A DNA stretch of 30,165 bases. Source: DASPWV01 sp046727855. GTDB lineage: Bacteria > Acidobacteriota > Vicinamibacteria > Vicinamibacterales > UBA2999. Below the pieces are notes generated by a model. That model saw only the letters and a program-made list of their open reading frames with translations. It had not been told where the DNA came from and made no database searches. The stretch's first letter is position 1, and every line of letters begins with the position of its first letter. Below are positions 7,047-15,556 of the stretch, in pieces. Both the position numbers and the translations under genes were made by a program. The stretch lies in NCBI GenBank assembly GCA_046727855.1, contig JBKPDL010000170.1, forward strand, positions 1-30,165, in the 5' to 3' direction.

Positions 7047-8714
7047 ATGAAACGGCTCATCCTAATCGGTGTCGCGATCGCCCTCTCGGCCGCCGTGCCG
7101 TGGGCGCAGTCGCAGTCCGGAGGCGCGCCGCAAATTGAATCGATCACTGCGGAGGACATGCGCGCCGATCTGTTCTTTCTCGCGTCGGATGCGATGCAGG
7201 GCCGTCTCACGAACACCGAGACCAATGCGCTTGCCGCGGACTGGGTGTTATCGCGTTTCGCGCGGCTCGGTCTTCGGCCCGCTGGGCACGGCGGCTTCGA
7301 GCATCGCTACGCGCTCATGACGGCTACGCTCGATGCCGGGAATGCGATGTCCATCGGGCAACTGCCGGCCAGTAGCGTGCGCTCGGAGTTGCGTCTTGCT
7401 GAAGAGTTCTATCCGCACCGATTCAGCGCTAACGCCGCTGCGGAATCGGGGCTGACGTTTGTCGGCTTCGGCATCGTGTCGCCAGAGCGCGGCCATGACG
7501 ATTACCGGGAGGCCGTGCGCGGGCGGATTGCGCTCGTGCTCGATCGCGAACCGGGCGTCAACGATCCAGCAAGCCTGTTTGACGGCGTGGTGACCGCAGA
7601 AGTGGCGCAGCCGATCAAGAAAGTGCTGGCCGCGCAGGAGAAAGGCGCGGTCGGCGTGATCTTCGTCGAAGACGTTCACAACCAGACCGCTCCGCCCTCG
7701 AACTTTCAGGCGCAGGCGGCCGCTTACTGGCCCGCAACGCCACCGCGCATCGAACGATACACGCTGAAAGCCTGGTCCGACCGGATTCGCATTCCCGTCG
7801 TGCAAGTGTCCGTGCCTGTCGCGGAACGGCTCGTCGCGCCAAGCGGGCGCACGTTGATCGATCTTGCGCGCGCTGCTGAAACGCGCGGCGGCATCACGCC
7901 GGTGCCGATCAACACCACGGTCAACATGAAAGCGAGGGTTGTTCATCAGACGGTGCCGGATCGATCGATTGTCGCGATGATCGAAGGCAGCAATCCACAA
8001 CGCAAAAACGAGTTCGTGATGATCAGCGCTCATTTCGATCATGACGGGGCCGACGGACCACGTGTGTATAACGGCGCGGACGATGACGGATCGGGGACCG
8101 TTGGCTTGATCGACATTGCCGAAGCGTATGCGCTGGCCGCAAAGGCAGGGCTGGCGCCTCAACGCTCCGTGATCTTCGCGGCCTGGAACTCTGAGGAGCG
8201 CGGACTGCTTGGCGCCTGGGCCTACGCCGAAGATCCAGTCGTGCGCCTCGACCAGATCGTCGCGGTGCTCAACATGGACATGATCGGCAGGAACGAAGAA
8301 GTGCAGGTGGGCGGTGGCAGCCGCTTCCGCGGCCTCGAGCTGCAGACGGCGGAATCCAATGCCAATGCCACCAACGTCATCGGCACGGTGCGCAGCCCCG
8401 ATTTGCGCGCGGCAATGGAAAAAGCCAACCAGGGGATCGGCCTCGACCTGAAGTTTCGCTATGACAACAATATCTCCAACCTGATGCGTCGCAGCGATCA
8501 CTGGCCCTTCATTCAGAAAGGCGTCCCCGGTGTCTGGATTCACACCGGGCTGCACCCCGACTATCACACCATCTACGACCGTCCGGAGAAGATCAATTAC
8601 ATAAAGATGCAGAAGATCGCGCGTATGGTCTATCAGGCAAGCTGGGACCTGGCTAATGCTTCGTCGCGGCCGCGGTTATTGCCGATCGGAACGATGACCA
8701 CTGCGAATCGGTAG
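7047..8714 (+). CDS. secreted M28-family zinc aminopeptidase
   Basis: This is a periplasmic or extracellular peptidase that removes N-terminal residues from peptides using two zinc ions. A signal peptide (about 1-22, ending AQSQS) precedes the mature protein of about 530 residues. The complete M28 metal and catalytic set is visible: H329 and D331 (AHFDHDG), D345 (NGADDDGSG), catalytic E383 with ligand E384 (WNSEERG), D411 (LNMDMIG) and H507 (DYHTIYDRPEK). The region of about 130-300 is inserted before the catalytic core and may be a PA-like domain, with GFGIVSPERGHDDY near its start. GGAG lies seven bases before the ATG. The gene lies between the receptor and the propellers in an apparent operon. 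It should be active because no key residue is missing. Confidence 0.92.
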   Translation: MKRLILIGVAIALSAAVPWAQSQSGGAPQIESITAEDMRADLFFLASDAMQGRLTNTETNALAADWVLSRFARLGLRPAGHGGFEHRYALMTATLDAGNAMSIGQLPASSVRSELRLAEEFYPHRFSANAAAESGLTFVGFGIVSPERGHDDYREAVRGRIALVLDREPGVNDPASLFDGVVTAEVAQPIKKVLAAQEKGAVGVIFVEDVHNQTAPPSNFQAQAAAYWPATPPRIERYTLKAWSDRIRIPVVQVSVPVAERLVAPSGRTLIDLARAAETRGGITPVPINTTVNMKARVVHQTVPDRSIVAMIEGSNPQRKNEFVMISAHFDHDGADGPRVYNGADDDGSGTVGLIDIAEAYALAAKAGLAPQRSVIFAAWNSEERGLLGAWAYAEDPVVRLDQIVAVLNMDMIGRNEEVQVGGGSRFRGLELQTAESNANATNVIGTVRSPDLRAAMEKANQGIGLDLKFRYDNNISNLMRRSDHWPFIQKGVPGVWIHTGLHPDYHTIYDRPEKINYIKMQKIARMVYQASWDLANASSRPRLLPIGTMTTANR

Positions 8715-8734
8715 CGATAGAATCGGACGAAGCG

Positions 8735-10936
8735 ATGATCACCACATTGTCACAAGTACGACGTGTTCGCTGGATCACGGCGCTCGCCTGCGCCTTGACG
8801 GTTGCGGTGACGAGCGCCAGCGACTGGCCGGAGTGGCGCGGGCCACTGCGCGACGGGCGTTCGCTGGAAACCGGGCTGCCTGCGAGCTGGTCGCCGAAAG
8901 GCGAGAACCTGGCGTGGCGCGTGCCGATCGGGAGCCGTTCTTCGCCGGTGGTGTTCCGCAATCGCGTGTATCTTCTGCAGCCCTTCGGCGATCTCGCCAA
9001 CACGCAGGAGCGCCTGGTAGCGCTCGACGCCGACTCGGGCAAAGTCGTGTGGGATCGCCGCTTCAGCATCTATCTCAGCGACGTGCCGCAGCATCGCGCC
9101 GGATGGGCCTCGCCGTCCGTCGATCCCGAAACCGGCAATGTGTACGTGATGACCGTCGGCGCACAACTGATTTGCATCGCGCCCGACGGCAAGATCGTGT
9201 GGGACCGATCGCTGCCGGAAGAATATGGCGCGGTGACGACGCATGGCGGCCGCACGACGTCGCCGATCATCGAAGGTGACAAAGTCATCGTCAATGCATT
9301 GATCCTGGCGTGGGGCGATCTCAACCGCACCAACAACCGTGTGTTTGCGTTCGACAAGCGTACAGGCCAGACCATCTGGGTGAGCTCGCCGCAGACGCGC
9401 CACTACGACACCAACCATTCGCCGCCCATCGTCGTGGACATCGACGGCATGAAGACGATTGTCATCGGCGGCACAGATGGCGCCTACCACGGGATCAAGC
9501 TGAACACCGGCGAGCCGGTGTGGCGCATCGATGTGTCGAAACGCGCGATTCTCAACGGCGCGCTTTACCGCGACGGTCTGGCGTTCATCACGCACGGCGA
9601 GGAGAACATCGCCACGACCGAGATGGGGATGATCGCCGCGATTGACGCGCGACGGACCGGCGAGCTCAAAGACGACGCATATCGCTGGCGCACCTTCGGG
9701 TTTTTGCCCACGTTCGCGTCGCCGGTGATGGACGGCGAGCGGCTGTACACCGTCGACAACAGCGCGATCGTCGGCGCATTTGATCTGAAGACCGGCGCGA
9801 AGTTGTGGGAGCACACGCTCGGCACGCTGCAAAAGGGATCGCCGGTCCTTGCCGACGGCAAGTTGTACGTCGGCACGGAAAACGGGAAGTTCTACATCCT
9901 GCAGCCATCCGCAACGGACGTGAAGATCCTTGATGAAGACGTTCTCGGCACGCAGGAATCACCTGAGATGATCATCGCGTCGCCGGTTGTAGCCGACGGC
10001 CGCGTCTACGTGACGTCGATGGACGCGACGTATGCGATTGGCAAGCGCGTAGCGCGACCCACTGGGGGAATTGCTGCATCGAGGCTCGGTAGCGTTCCAG
10101 AAGGCGTCGCGCATGTGCAGGTCTTTCCCTACGAGTCGCTGCTCGCGCCGGGGCAAAAGCAATCGTTCCAGATTCGGCTCTACGACAAAAAGGGCGAATT
10201 GATCAGCCAGGCAAGTCGAGCAACCTGGAGCGTGGAACAAATTGCGGGCAGCGTCGAGAGCGACGGCACCTACCAGGCGCCTGCAGACGGATCGTCGGCA
10301 GGCTTTGTCAAAGCGACCGTCGAAGGCGTCACCGGCCAGGCGCGCGTGCGTGTGATCGCGCCGCTGCCCTGGTCCTTCGATTTCGAACAGCCGAAGGCAG
10401 AGGCACCTCCAGCGTGGTGGGCAGGGGCGCCCGGCAAAGTGTTTCAGCGCACGATCGAAGGTGCGGGCAACGTCCTGATGCGCCCGCGCGACGACACCGT
10501 CGGCCGGCGTGCGAAAATTCTGATGGGACCGCCGACGCTCACGGCATACACGATCGAAGCTGATGTGCGCGGCCGCGAGCAGCGGCGACAGCGGGGCGAC
10601 GTCGGGGTCATCAACGAGCGCTATGCGCTCGTGCTATTCGGCAACGGTCAGAAGCTGGAGCTCCATCCGTGGCAGGCGGCTGATGAGATGACCGTGCGCG
10701 TGCCCTACAAGTGGGACATTGACAAGTGGTACCGCTTGAAGCTGCGTGTCGATCAGCAGCCCGACGGTAAAACGCGCGTGCGCGGTAAAGTCTGGCCATC
10801 GGGCGAAGCCGAACCGGCAGCGTGGACCGTCGAAAAGATCGACCCGATTGGCCATCACATGGGCAGCCCGGGTCTCTATGCCGACGGCATCTCCGACGTC
10901 TATTTCGACAACGTGCAAGTCTATAAAAACCAATGA
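8735..10936 (+). CDS. secreted PQQ-like beta-propeller protein with C-terminal jelly-roll-like domain
   Basis: This 733-residue exported protein has unknown biochemical role. After a signal peptide (about 1-29) the mature form starts with DWPEWRGPLRDG, typical of BamB/PQQ-like propellers of Acidobacteria and Planctomycetes. Repeated blades with patterns such as LVALDADSGKVVWDRR, VFAFDKRTGQTIWVS and GAFDLKTGAKLWEH run to about residue 440. A linker follows (440-545, Ig-like in style), then a beta-rich C-terminal domain (about 545-733) resembling LamG/DUF1080 folds and ending in YFDNVQVYK. No methanol- or glucose-dehydrogenase cofactor motifs are evident, so an enzymatic PQQ role is not supported. 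It starts 20 bases after the peptidase stop and overlaps the next gene by 4 bases (ATGA). It may be a scaffold or polymer-binding protein. Confidence 0.88.
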   Translation: MITTLSQVRRVRWITALACALTVAVTSASDWPEWRGPLRDGRSLETGLPASWSPKGENLAWRVPIGSRSSPVVFRNRVYLLQPFGDLANTQERLVALDADSGKVVWDRRFSIYLSDVPQHRAGWASPSVDPETGNVYVMTVGAQLICIAPDGKIVWDRSLPEEYGAVTTHGGRTTSPIIEGDKVIVNALILAWGDLNRTNNRVFAFDKRTGQTIWVSSPQTRHYDTNHSPPIVVDIDGMKTIVIGGTDGAYHGIKLNTGEPVWRIDVSKRAILNGALYRDGLAFITHGEENIATTEMGMIAAIDARRTGELKDDAYRWRTFGFLPTFASPVMDGERLYTVDNSAIVGAFDLKTGAKLWEHTLGTLQKGSPVLADGKLYVGTENGKFYILQPSATDVKILDEDVLGTQESPEMIIASPVVADGRVYVTSMDATYAIGKRVARPTGGIAASRLGSVPEGVAHVQVFPYESLLAPGQKQSFQIRLYDKKGELISQASRATWSVEQIAGSVESDGTYQAPADGSSAGFVKATVEGVTGQARVRVIAPLPWSFDFEQPKAEAPPAWWAGAPGKVFQRTIEGAGNVLMRPRDDTVGRRAKILMGPPTLTAYTIEADVRGREQRRQRGDVGVINERYALVLFGNGQKLELHPWQAADEMTVRVPYKWDIDKWYRLKLRVDQQPDGKTRVRGKVWPSGEAEPAAWTVEKIDPIGHHMGSPGLYADGISDVYFDNVQVYKNQ

Positions 10937-12360
10937 GAACCGCTGCATTTCTCGTCGCTCTTCTCGCCTCCCCGGTTCTGCTCAGCGCCGACTGGCCCAT
11001 GTGGGGCGGCACGCCGTCGCGCAACATGGTCTCGTCGATGAAAGGCTTGCCGACAGTGTGGGACATCAAGACCGGCAAGAACGTGAAATGGGTTGCGGAA
11101 CTCGGATCGCAGTCGTATGGCAATCCGAGCGTCGCGGGCGGGGTGGTGCTGGTTGGCACCAACAACGAAGCGTTGCGCGATCCGAAGCAGCCCGGCGATC
11201 GCGGTGTGGTGATGGCCTTCCGCGAATCGGATGGCGAGTTTTTGTGGCAGGCCACGTACGAAAAGCTGGCATCGGGTCGCGCCAACGACTGGCCGTACCA
11301 GGGCGTTGCCTCATCGCCGCTGATTGAAGACGGCACGGCGTACTTCACGTCGAATCGTGGTCAGGTGGTTGCCGTCGATTTGCAGGGGTTTCACGACAAG
11401 GAAAACGACGGTCCGGTCAAGGACGAAAAGCTGACGGGCCTTCACGATCCGGATGTCCTCTGGATTTTCGACATGATGGAAGAAGTCGGATCGTTCCCGC
11501 ACAACATGTCGAATTCGTCACCCGTCGCGTTTCAAAACCTGATCTTCGTCAGCACGTCGAACGGCCAGGACGAGAGCCACGTCAACATCCCCTCGCCCAA
11601 GGCACCCGCGATCATCGCCATCGACAAAACGACCGGAAAGCTGGTGTGGGAAGACAATTCAGTCGAGGATCGGATCCTTCACGGTCAATGGTCCACGCCG
11701 GCGGTGGCCGATGTTGCCGGTGTGATGCAGGTGGTGCACGCGCAGGGCGATGGATGGGTGCGCGGATACGAAGCGTTGACCGGCAAGAAGCTGTGGGAAT
11801 TCGATACCAATCCCAAGACCTCGGTCTGGCCGAAAACGCGCAACGAGGTGATCGCCACGCCGGTCATCTATGAGAACGTCGTTTATATCGCCAACGGCCA
11901 GGATCCTGAACACGGCGAAGGCGTCGGGCACGCGTACGCGATCGATCCGACCAAGCGCGGGGACATCACGCAGCCCGGATTGATCTGGCACTACGACAAG
12001 ATCCGCCGCTCCATCTCCACCGCTGCGATCAAAGACGACCTGATCTACTTCGCCGACTTCAGCGGCTTTCTGCACTGTCTCGATCTGAAAACCGGCAAGC
12101 CGCACTGGACGCACGACATGTTTGCCGCGATTTGGGGCTCGCCGATGATCATCGACGACAAGGTGTATCTCGGGGACGAAGATGGCGATGTCACCGTGCT
12201 GCAGCACGGTAAGGTGCTGAAGGTCGTGTCCGAGCAGAACCTGGGCAGTTCGGTCTACGCCACTGCGGTGCCGGCCAACGGCAAGCTGTTCATCATGAAT
12301 CGCAACCAGCTGTGGGCACTCGAAGAAGGGGCAACTCTCAAAAAACCCAGCGCGCAGTGA
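10933..12360 (+). CDS. secreted PQQ-like beta-propeller protein
   Basis: This 475-residue exported propeller is related to its two neighbours. A Sec signal peptide (about 1-19, AAFLVALLASPVLLSA) precedes DWPMWGGTPSRNM, a variant of the mature start seen in the upstream protein. Blade signatures include VMAFRESDGEFLWQ, IIAIDKTTGKLVWED, VRGYEALTGKKLWEF and LHCLDLKTGKPHWTH. There is no appended C-terminal domain. The ATG overlaps the preceding TGA (ATGA), and its own TGA overlaps the next gene's GTG (GTGA), which implies translational coupling across all three propellers. The function is unknown. Binding or presentation of a substrate with the co-encoded receptor and peptidase is only an inference. 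Confidence 0.88.
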   Translation: MRTAAFLVALLASPVLLSADWPMWGGTPSRNMVSSMKGLPTVWDIKTGKNVKWVAELGSQSYGNPSVAGGVVLVGTNNEALRDPKQPGDRGVVMAFRESDGEFLWQATYEKLASGRANDWPYQGVASSPLIEDGTAYFTSNRGQVVAVDLQGFHDKENDGPVKDEKLTGLHDPDVLWIFDMMEEVGSFPHNMSNSSPVAFQNLIFVSTSNGQDESHVNIPSPKAPAIIAIDKTTGKLVWEDNSVEDRILHGQWSTPAVADVAGVMQVVHAQGDGWVRGYEALTGKKLWEFDTNPKTSVWPKTRNEVIATPVIYENVVYIANGQDPEHGEGVGHAYAIDPTKRGDITQPGLIWHYDKIRRSISTAAIKDDLIYFADFSGFLHCLDLKTGKPHWTHDMFAAIWGSPMIIDDKVYLGDEDGDVTVLQHGKVLKVVSEQNLGSSVYATAVPANGKLFIMNRNQLWALEEGATLKKPSAQ

Positions 12361-13493
12361 TCCACCGGCGGGCATTTCTCCGATCGATTGGCGGCTTTGC
12401 GCTCCCAGCGCTGACGCGGGTGCAGCGCTCGGCGCCCGCGCCGGTGGCCGCGCCACCGGATGCCTGGCCGCACTTCCGTGGAACATCCACGCTCACGGGC
12501 GTGTCGTCGTCAACGGTCCCCGCAACGCTGAAGCGCCTCTGGGCCTGGGAAGGCGGCGAAGCAATCGAGTCGTCGGCCGCCATCGTCAACGGCGTTGTCT
12601 ACATCGGCGCCGCCACCGGCGAGCTCCTCGCCTTCTCGCTCTCGGACGGCTCGCTGCGCTGGCGCTACAAAGCGGGTGAGTCGATCGGCGAATCATCTCC
12701 TGCAGTGGCTGATGGCCGTGTGTTCATCGGCGATCTCGAGGGCGCCGTGCACGCCGTCGACGTCAACAGCGGCAAGGCCGTCTGGCGCGCGAAGACAGGT
12801 TCGGAGATCAAATCGTCACCGATAGTATCGGGCGAACTGCTGTTGATCGGGTCGTACGACGGCAGCTTATATGCCTATGGGGCGGCCGACGGTAAGCAGC
12901 GGTGGGTCTACAAAACCGACAACTATGTCCACGGCACGCCATGCATCTCCGAAGGCATTGCATACTTTGCCGGTTGCGACGAGCGATTCCATGCCGTGCG
13001 CGTGCGCGACGGAAGCGAGCTGTTCGGAGCGTCGGCGACGGCGTACACAGGCGCATCGGTCGCGATCGACGGCGGGAGCGCTTATTTCGGGACCTTCGAC
13101 AATCAAGTGATCGCGTTCGATCTGAAAACGCGCCGCGTACGCTGGCGCTATGAACACCCCGATCGCAAGTTTCCGTTCTATTCGTCGGCCGCCATCGCAC
13201 CCGGTGTGGTGGTCATGGGCGGACGAGATCGAATGGTGCACGCACTGGACAGCAGCACTGGCAAGGCGCGTTGGACTCACATGACGCGCGCACGCGTGGA
13301 CTCTTCTCCAGCCATCGCGGGCACGCGAGTGTACGCCGGCTCCAGCGACGGCAGGCTGTACGCGCTCGATTTGGCCAGCGGGAAAGTGGTGGGCGAGTAT
13401 GATGCCGGCGGCGCACTGACCTCGTCGCCGGCTATCGCATCGGGTCGCGTCGTGATCGGATCACTGGACGGTCACGTCGTCTGCTACGGCTAA
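12357..13493 (+). CDS. Tat-exported PQQ-like beta-propeller protein
   Basis: This 378-residue propeller begins with a twin-arginine signal: HRRAFLRSIG (R4-R5) followed by a hydrophobic stretch GGFALPAL. The mature region opens with DAWPHFRGTSTLTG, echoing the WP.(W/F)(R/G)G start of its neighbours. It continues with short regular blades such as LLAFSLSDGSLRWRYKAG, VHAVDVNSGKAVWRAKTG and VIAFDLKTRRVRWRYEH. The GTG at 12357 is chosen because it overlaps the previous stop (GTGA) and places the RR motif near the N-terminus; an ATG at 12312 would bury it. Tat export suggests folding, or cofactor loading, before secretion, unlike the two Sec-type siblings. It is the last gene before a hairpin-rich region. 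Confidence 0.86.
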   Translation: MIHRRAFLRSIGGFALPALTRVQRSAPAPVAAPPDAWPHFRGTSTLTGVSSSTVPATLKRLWAWEGGEAIESSAAIVNGVVYIGAATGELLAFSLSDGSLRWRYKAGESIGESSPAVADGRVFIGDLEGAVHAVDVNSGKAVWRAKTGSEIKSSPIVSGELLLIGSYDGSLYAYGAADGKQRWVYKTDNYVHGTPCISEGIAYFAGCDERFHAVRVRDGSELFGASATAYTGASVAIDGGSAYFGTFDNQVIAFDLKTRRVRWRYEHPDRKFPFYSSAAIAPGVVVMGGRDRMVHALDSSTGKARWTHMTRARVDSSPAIAGTRVYAGSSDGRLYALDLASGKVVGEYDAGGALTSSPAIASGRVVIGSLDGHVVCYG

Positions 13494-13507
13494 CGTTGCG
13501 GGGAACG

Positions 13508-13570
13508 AAGAATTAGCCAAGGGCCCCGCCCTTAATATCCGGCTAACTCCGCGGCCCTTGGCTAGTTCTT
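13508..13570. repeat. inverted repeat after the propeller operon, part of a dispersed element
   Basis: Left arm GAATTAGCCAAGGGCC and right arm GGCCCTTGGCTAGTTC pair over about 18 bases with one mismatch around a 27-base loop. The right-arm core GGCCCTTGGCTAGTT recurs at 27451-27464, so this belongs to a repeat family in this genome. It follows the propeller stop codon at 13493 and may act as a terminator or as a REP-like element. Confidence 0.7.
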
Positions 13571-13581
13571 GTTGTTGGCTT

Positions 13582-13598
13582 GGCGCGCTCCGCGCGCC
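13582..13598. repeat. GC-rich hairpin GGCGCGC/GCGCGCC
   Basis: This is a perfect 7-bp inverted repeat with a TCC loop, the second of three successive hairpins between the convergent propeller and lipoprotein genes. There is no T-run on either side. Confidence 0.5.
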
Positions 13599-13599
13599 G

Positions 13600-13661
13600 T
13601 AGACCGTTATGCGGGTCCACAACGCGTACAAAATTCACGTTTGTGGCCGCATAACGGTCTA
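13600..13661. repeat. long perfect-arm hairpin
   Basis: TAGACCGTTATGCGG (13600-13614) pairs perfectly with CCGCATAACGGTCTA (13647-13661). After a 2-base bulge, CCACAA (13617-13622) pairs with TTGTGG (13641-13646), giving 21 paired bases closed by an 18-base AT-richer loop. It is too long and symmetrical to be chance. It may be a bidirectional transcription stop or a small mobile or REP-type unit. Confidence 0.75.
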
Positions 13662-13700
13662 AGAACCAAGAACAAAGGACCGCTGACCCAAAGGCCCGCA

Positions 13701-13788
13701 TCCGTCGGTTCTCGTTCTTCGTCCTTCGTTCGTCGTTCCTCGGTTCTCCGTCCCTTGTTCTGCGTTCTTCGTTCTTCGCTCTTCGTGC
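13701..13788. repeat. degenerate heptamer tandem repeat, consensus TTCGTTC
   Basis: About eleven units of 7 bases (TTCGTCC, TTCGTTC, GTCGTTC, TCCGTCC, TGCGTTC, TTCGCTC and others) run up to the lipoprotein stop codon. A shorter tract of the complementary heptamer (AAGAACC, AAGAACA, AAGGACC) lies at about 13661-13681, so the two tracts are inverted relative to each other. It resembles short tandemly repeated repetitive sequences of other bacteria. Confidence 0.7.
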
Positions 13789-13790
13789 CG

Positions 13791-14603
13791 TCACCGGTAT
13801 TCGACGTTCACGACGGCGTGGTTGATCTTCACGCCTTTAACGTCCTTCAGAAGCGGCTTGATGTCGGCAATCGATGCGCCGGGTCCCATCTTCGGCTGCA
13901 GCGCCCGCAGCTTCTCCTCGTCGTTGAGCAGCGCCGCCATGTCGATCTCCATCAGTGTGATGCGCGAGCCGTTCACGTAGTCGGCGTTGGTCTTGACGAT
14001 CTTTCCCAGGACCTCGAGATCGATGGCAATCTTGAACCCCTGGAACATCTGCTTCATCATCTGCATCATCGCGGGATCGATGTTCTCCGGCGCGGTCTGC
14101 GGCGGAGTCGCCGGGGCCTTGCCGGCGGTGGTTTTTTCGTCAAACGTGACCGTCAGCAGAGAGCTGTCGCCTTTGCGCGTCAGGTTGAACTTTACGGGGT
14201 TGGATTTTTTCGCCCCCTCGGGGCCTGCTGGCGCGGCGCCGCCCAGATTGGGATCCTGTTCGATGTTGATAGCGTTGATGTCCTCGAAGGCGTACACCGC
14301 TTTAGCGCCTTCGAAGCCGTTGGCTTCCTTGAGCGGTGTATACGACACGAAGCTGACGCCCTTGCCAAGCTTCTCCGCGGCTTGCTTGAGCTGTTCCTCG
14401 CTGAACGGCGTGCTCGTCTGTTTCACCTGCCCCTGAGGATCGAGACCGGCCATCATGCCCTTGATCGTAGCGACGTTCATCAGCATGGTCTGCTCGATCG
14501 TGCCGCTGCCGTCCGGCTTCACTTTGATCAAGGTGGCGCTGTTGAGACACGCGGTGAGACAGAGAGTGGCGGCCGCAATCGAAACCAATCGCATAAGGCG
14601 CAT
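13791..14603 (-). CDS. lipoprotein of unknown function
   Basis: This 270-residue lipoprotein belongs to a family I do not recognise. The N-terminal signal ends in the lipobox LTAC with the lipidated Cys at residue 19. The mature part opens with a beta-like segment (ATLIKVKPDGSGTIEQTMLM), followed by a Met-rich helix and a proline/alanine linker near the middle. A long C-terminal region contains MMQMMKQMFQGFKIAIDLEV and a final strand HAVVNVEYR. The ATG at 14603 is selected because GGAG lies six bases upstream; ATGs at 14609 and 14630 fit the ribosome site worse. It is divergent from the SDR gene and separated from the propeller operon by a repeat-rich gap. Cell-envelope location is likely. 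No partner can be named. Confidence 0.8.
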   Translation of the reverse strand: MRLMRLVSIAAATLCLTACLNSATLIKVKPDGSGTIEQTMLMNVATIKGMMAGLDPQGQVKQTSTPFSEEQLKQAAEKLGKGVSFVSYTPLKEANGFEGAKAVYAFEDINAINIEQDPNLGGAAPAGPEGAKKSNPVKFNLTRKGDSSLLTVTFDEKTTAGKAPATPPQTAPENIDPAMMQMMKQMFQGFKIAIDLEVLGKIVKTNADYVNGSRITLMEIDMAALLNDEEKLRALQPKMGPGASIADIKPLLKDVKGVKINHAVVNVEYR

Positions 14604-14647
14604 GTTCATCTCCAGTGAGCGCACGATCATACCTATACTGAGCCGTC

Positions 14648-15454
14648 ATGAACGAAGCAACTTCGCGGCACGCGCTCGTTACCGGCGCCAGCGCCGGAAT
14701 CGGGCTGGCCTTTGCGCGTGTCCTGGCGGCTCAAGGCCATCATCTCATTTTGACGGCGCGTCGGCGCGAGCGGCTGGAAGCGCTGGCGCGCGAGCTCGCC
14801 CAACGCCATGGCGTGCAAACCCACGTCATTGTGGACGATCTGGCCGATGCGCGCGCGCCCGAGCGCCTCTTCGGCGCCGTGGCAGAACGTGGGTTGAAGG
14901 TCGACGTGCTGGTGAACAACGCCGGATATGGCGTCCCGGGACGCTATGCCGGCACCACGTGGCAACAACAACGCGACTTCCTGCAGGTGATGGTCGTCGC
15001 GGTGTCGGAGTTGACGCATCGGTTTCTTCCCGGGATGCTCGAACGCAAGTGGGGCCGCATTATCAACGTCGCGTCGCTCGCCGGATTGCTTCCGGGCGTC
15101 GCCGGCCACACGCTTTACGCCGCGTCAAAGGCGTACGTGATTTCCTTCTCTGAAGCGCTGGCGCTGGAAACGGCGTCACATGGCGTTCACGTGACAGCCT
15201 CGTGTCCAGGATTCACGCTGAGCGAGTTTCACGACGTCACCGGAACTCGCGAGCAGGTGAGCAAATTCCCCAAATTCATGTGGCTCGACGCCGATCGCGT
15301 GGCACGAGAATCGGTGGACGCGGTGATGAATGGGGTCAGGATTTATATTCCCGGTCCGGTCAATCGTTCGCTTGCGACGATGGCGCGTGTCCTGCCGCGC
15401 GGTGTGGTCACGGGGTTGATGACGCGGAACGCCAGTAGATTCCGCCGCGTCTAA
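14648..15454 (+). CDS. classical short-chain dehydrogenase/reductase
   Basis: This is a cytoplasmic NAD(P)-dependent oxidoreductase of 268 residues with unknown substrate. The Rossmann nucleotide motif TGASAGIG spans 12-19, the structural NNAGYG lies near 95, and the catalytic set S143, Y157 and K161 (YAASK) is intact. The RR pair in TARRRERLEAL after the second strand suggests NADP preference. The C-terminal region resembles the DltE-like short-chain dehydrogenases. A TATACT hexamer at 14634-14639 ends eight bases before the ATG, which has no Shine-Dalgarno sequence. The neighbouring permease begins about 100 bases downstream, so linkage to it is uncertain. Confidence 0.9.
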   Translation: MNEATSRHALVTGASAGIGLAFARVLAAQGHHLILTARRRERLEALARELAQRHGVQTHVIVDDLADARAPERLFGAVAERGLKVDVLVNNAGYGVPGRYAGTTWQQQRDFLQVMVVAVSELTHRFLPGMLERKWGRIINVASLAGLLPGVAGHTLYAASKAYVISFSEALALETASHGVHVTASCPGFTLSEFHDVTGTREQVSKFPKFMWLDADRVARESVDAVMNGVRIYIPGPVNRSLATMARVLPRGVVTGLMTRNASRFRRV

Positions 15455-15556
15455 CCCCTCAATTGACTTGAGTCGCACGCGGCAGCGAGGCAATGCGACA
15501 ATGTGGGCCGCGCCGTTGGCGTCACCAACTCAAGCGAGCGCTGGAGGAAGTCAGGG

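Noticed and set aside
7248..9832. Long antisense frames (439 and 360 codons) opposite the peptidase and first propeller
   Set aside because: They are shadow frames of confidently identified genes.
8735..13493. PQQ-dependent dehydrogenase assignment for the propellers
   Set aside because: Cofactor-binding and catalytic motifs of quinoprotein dehydrogenases were not seen; BamB-like propeller is the safer call.
13543..13794. 83-codon minus-strand frame rich in RRTKNE-like residues
   Set aside because: It arises from the heptamer repeat tract and hairpins and has low complexity.
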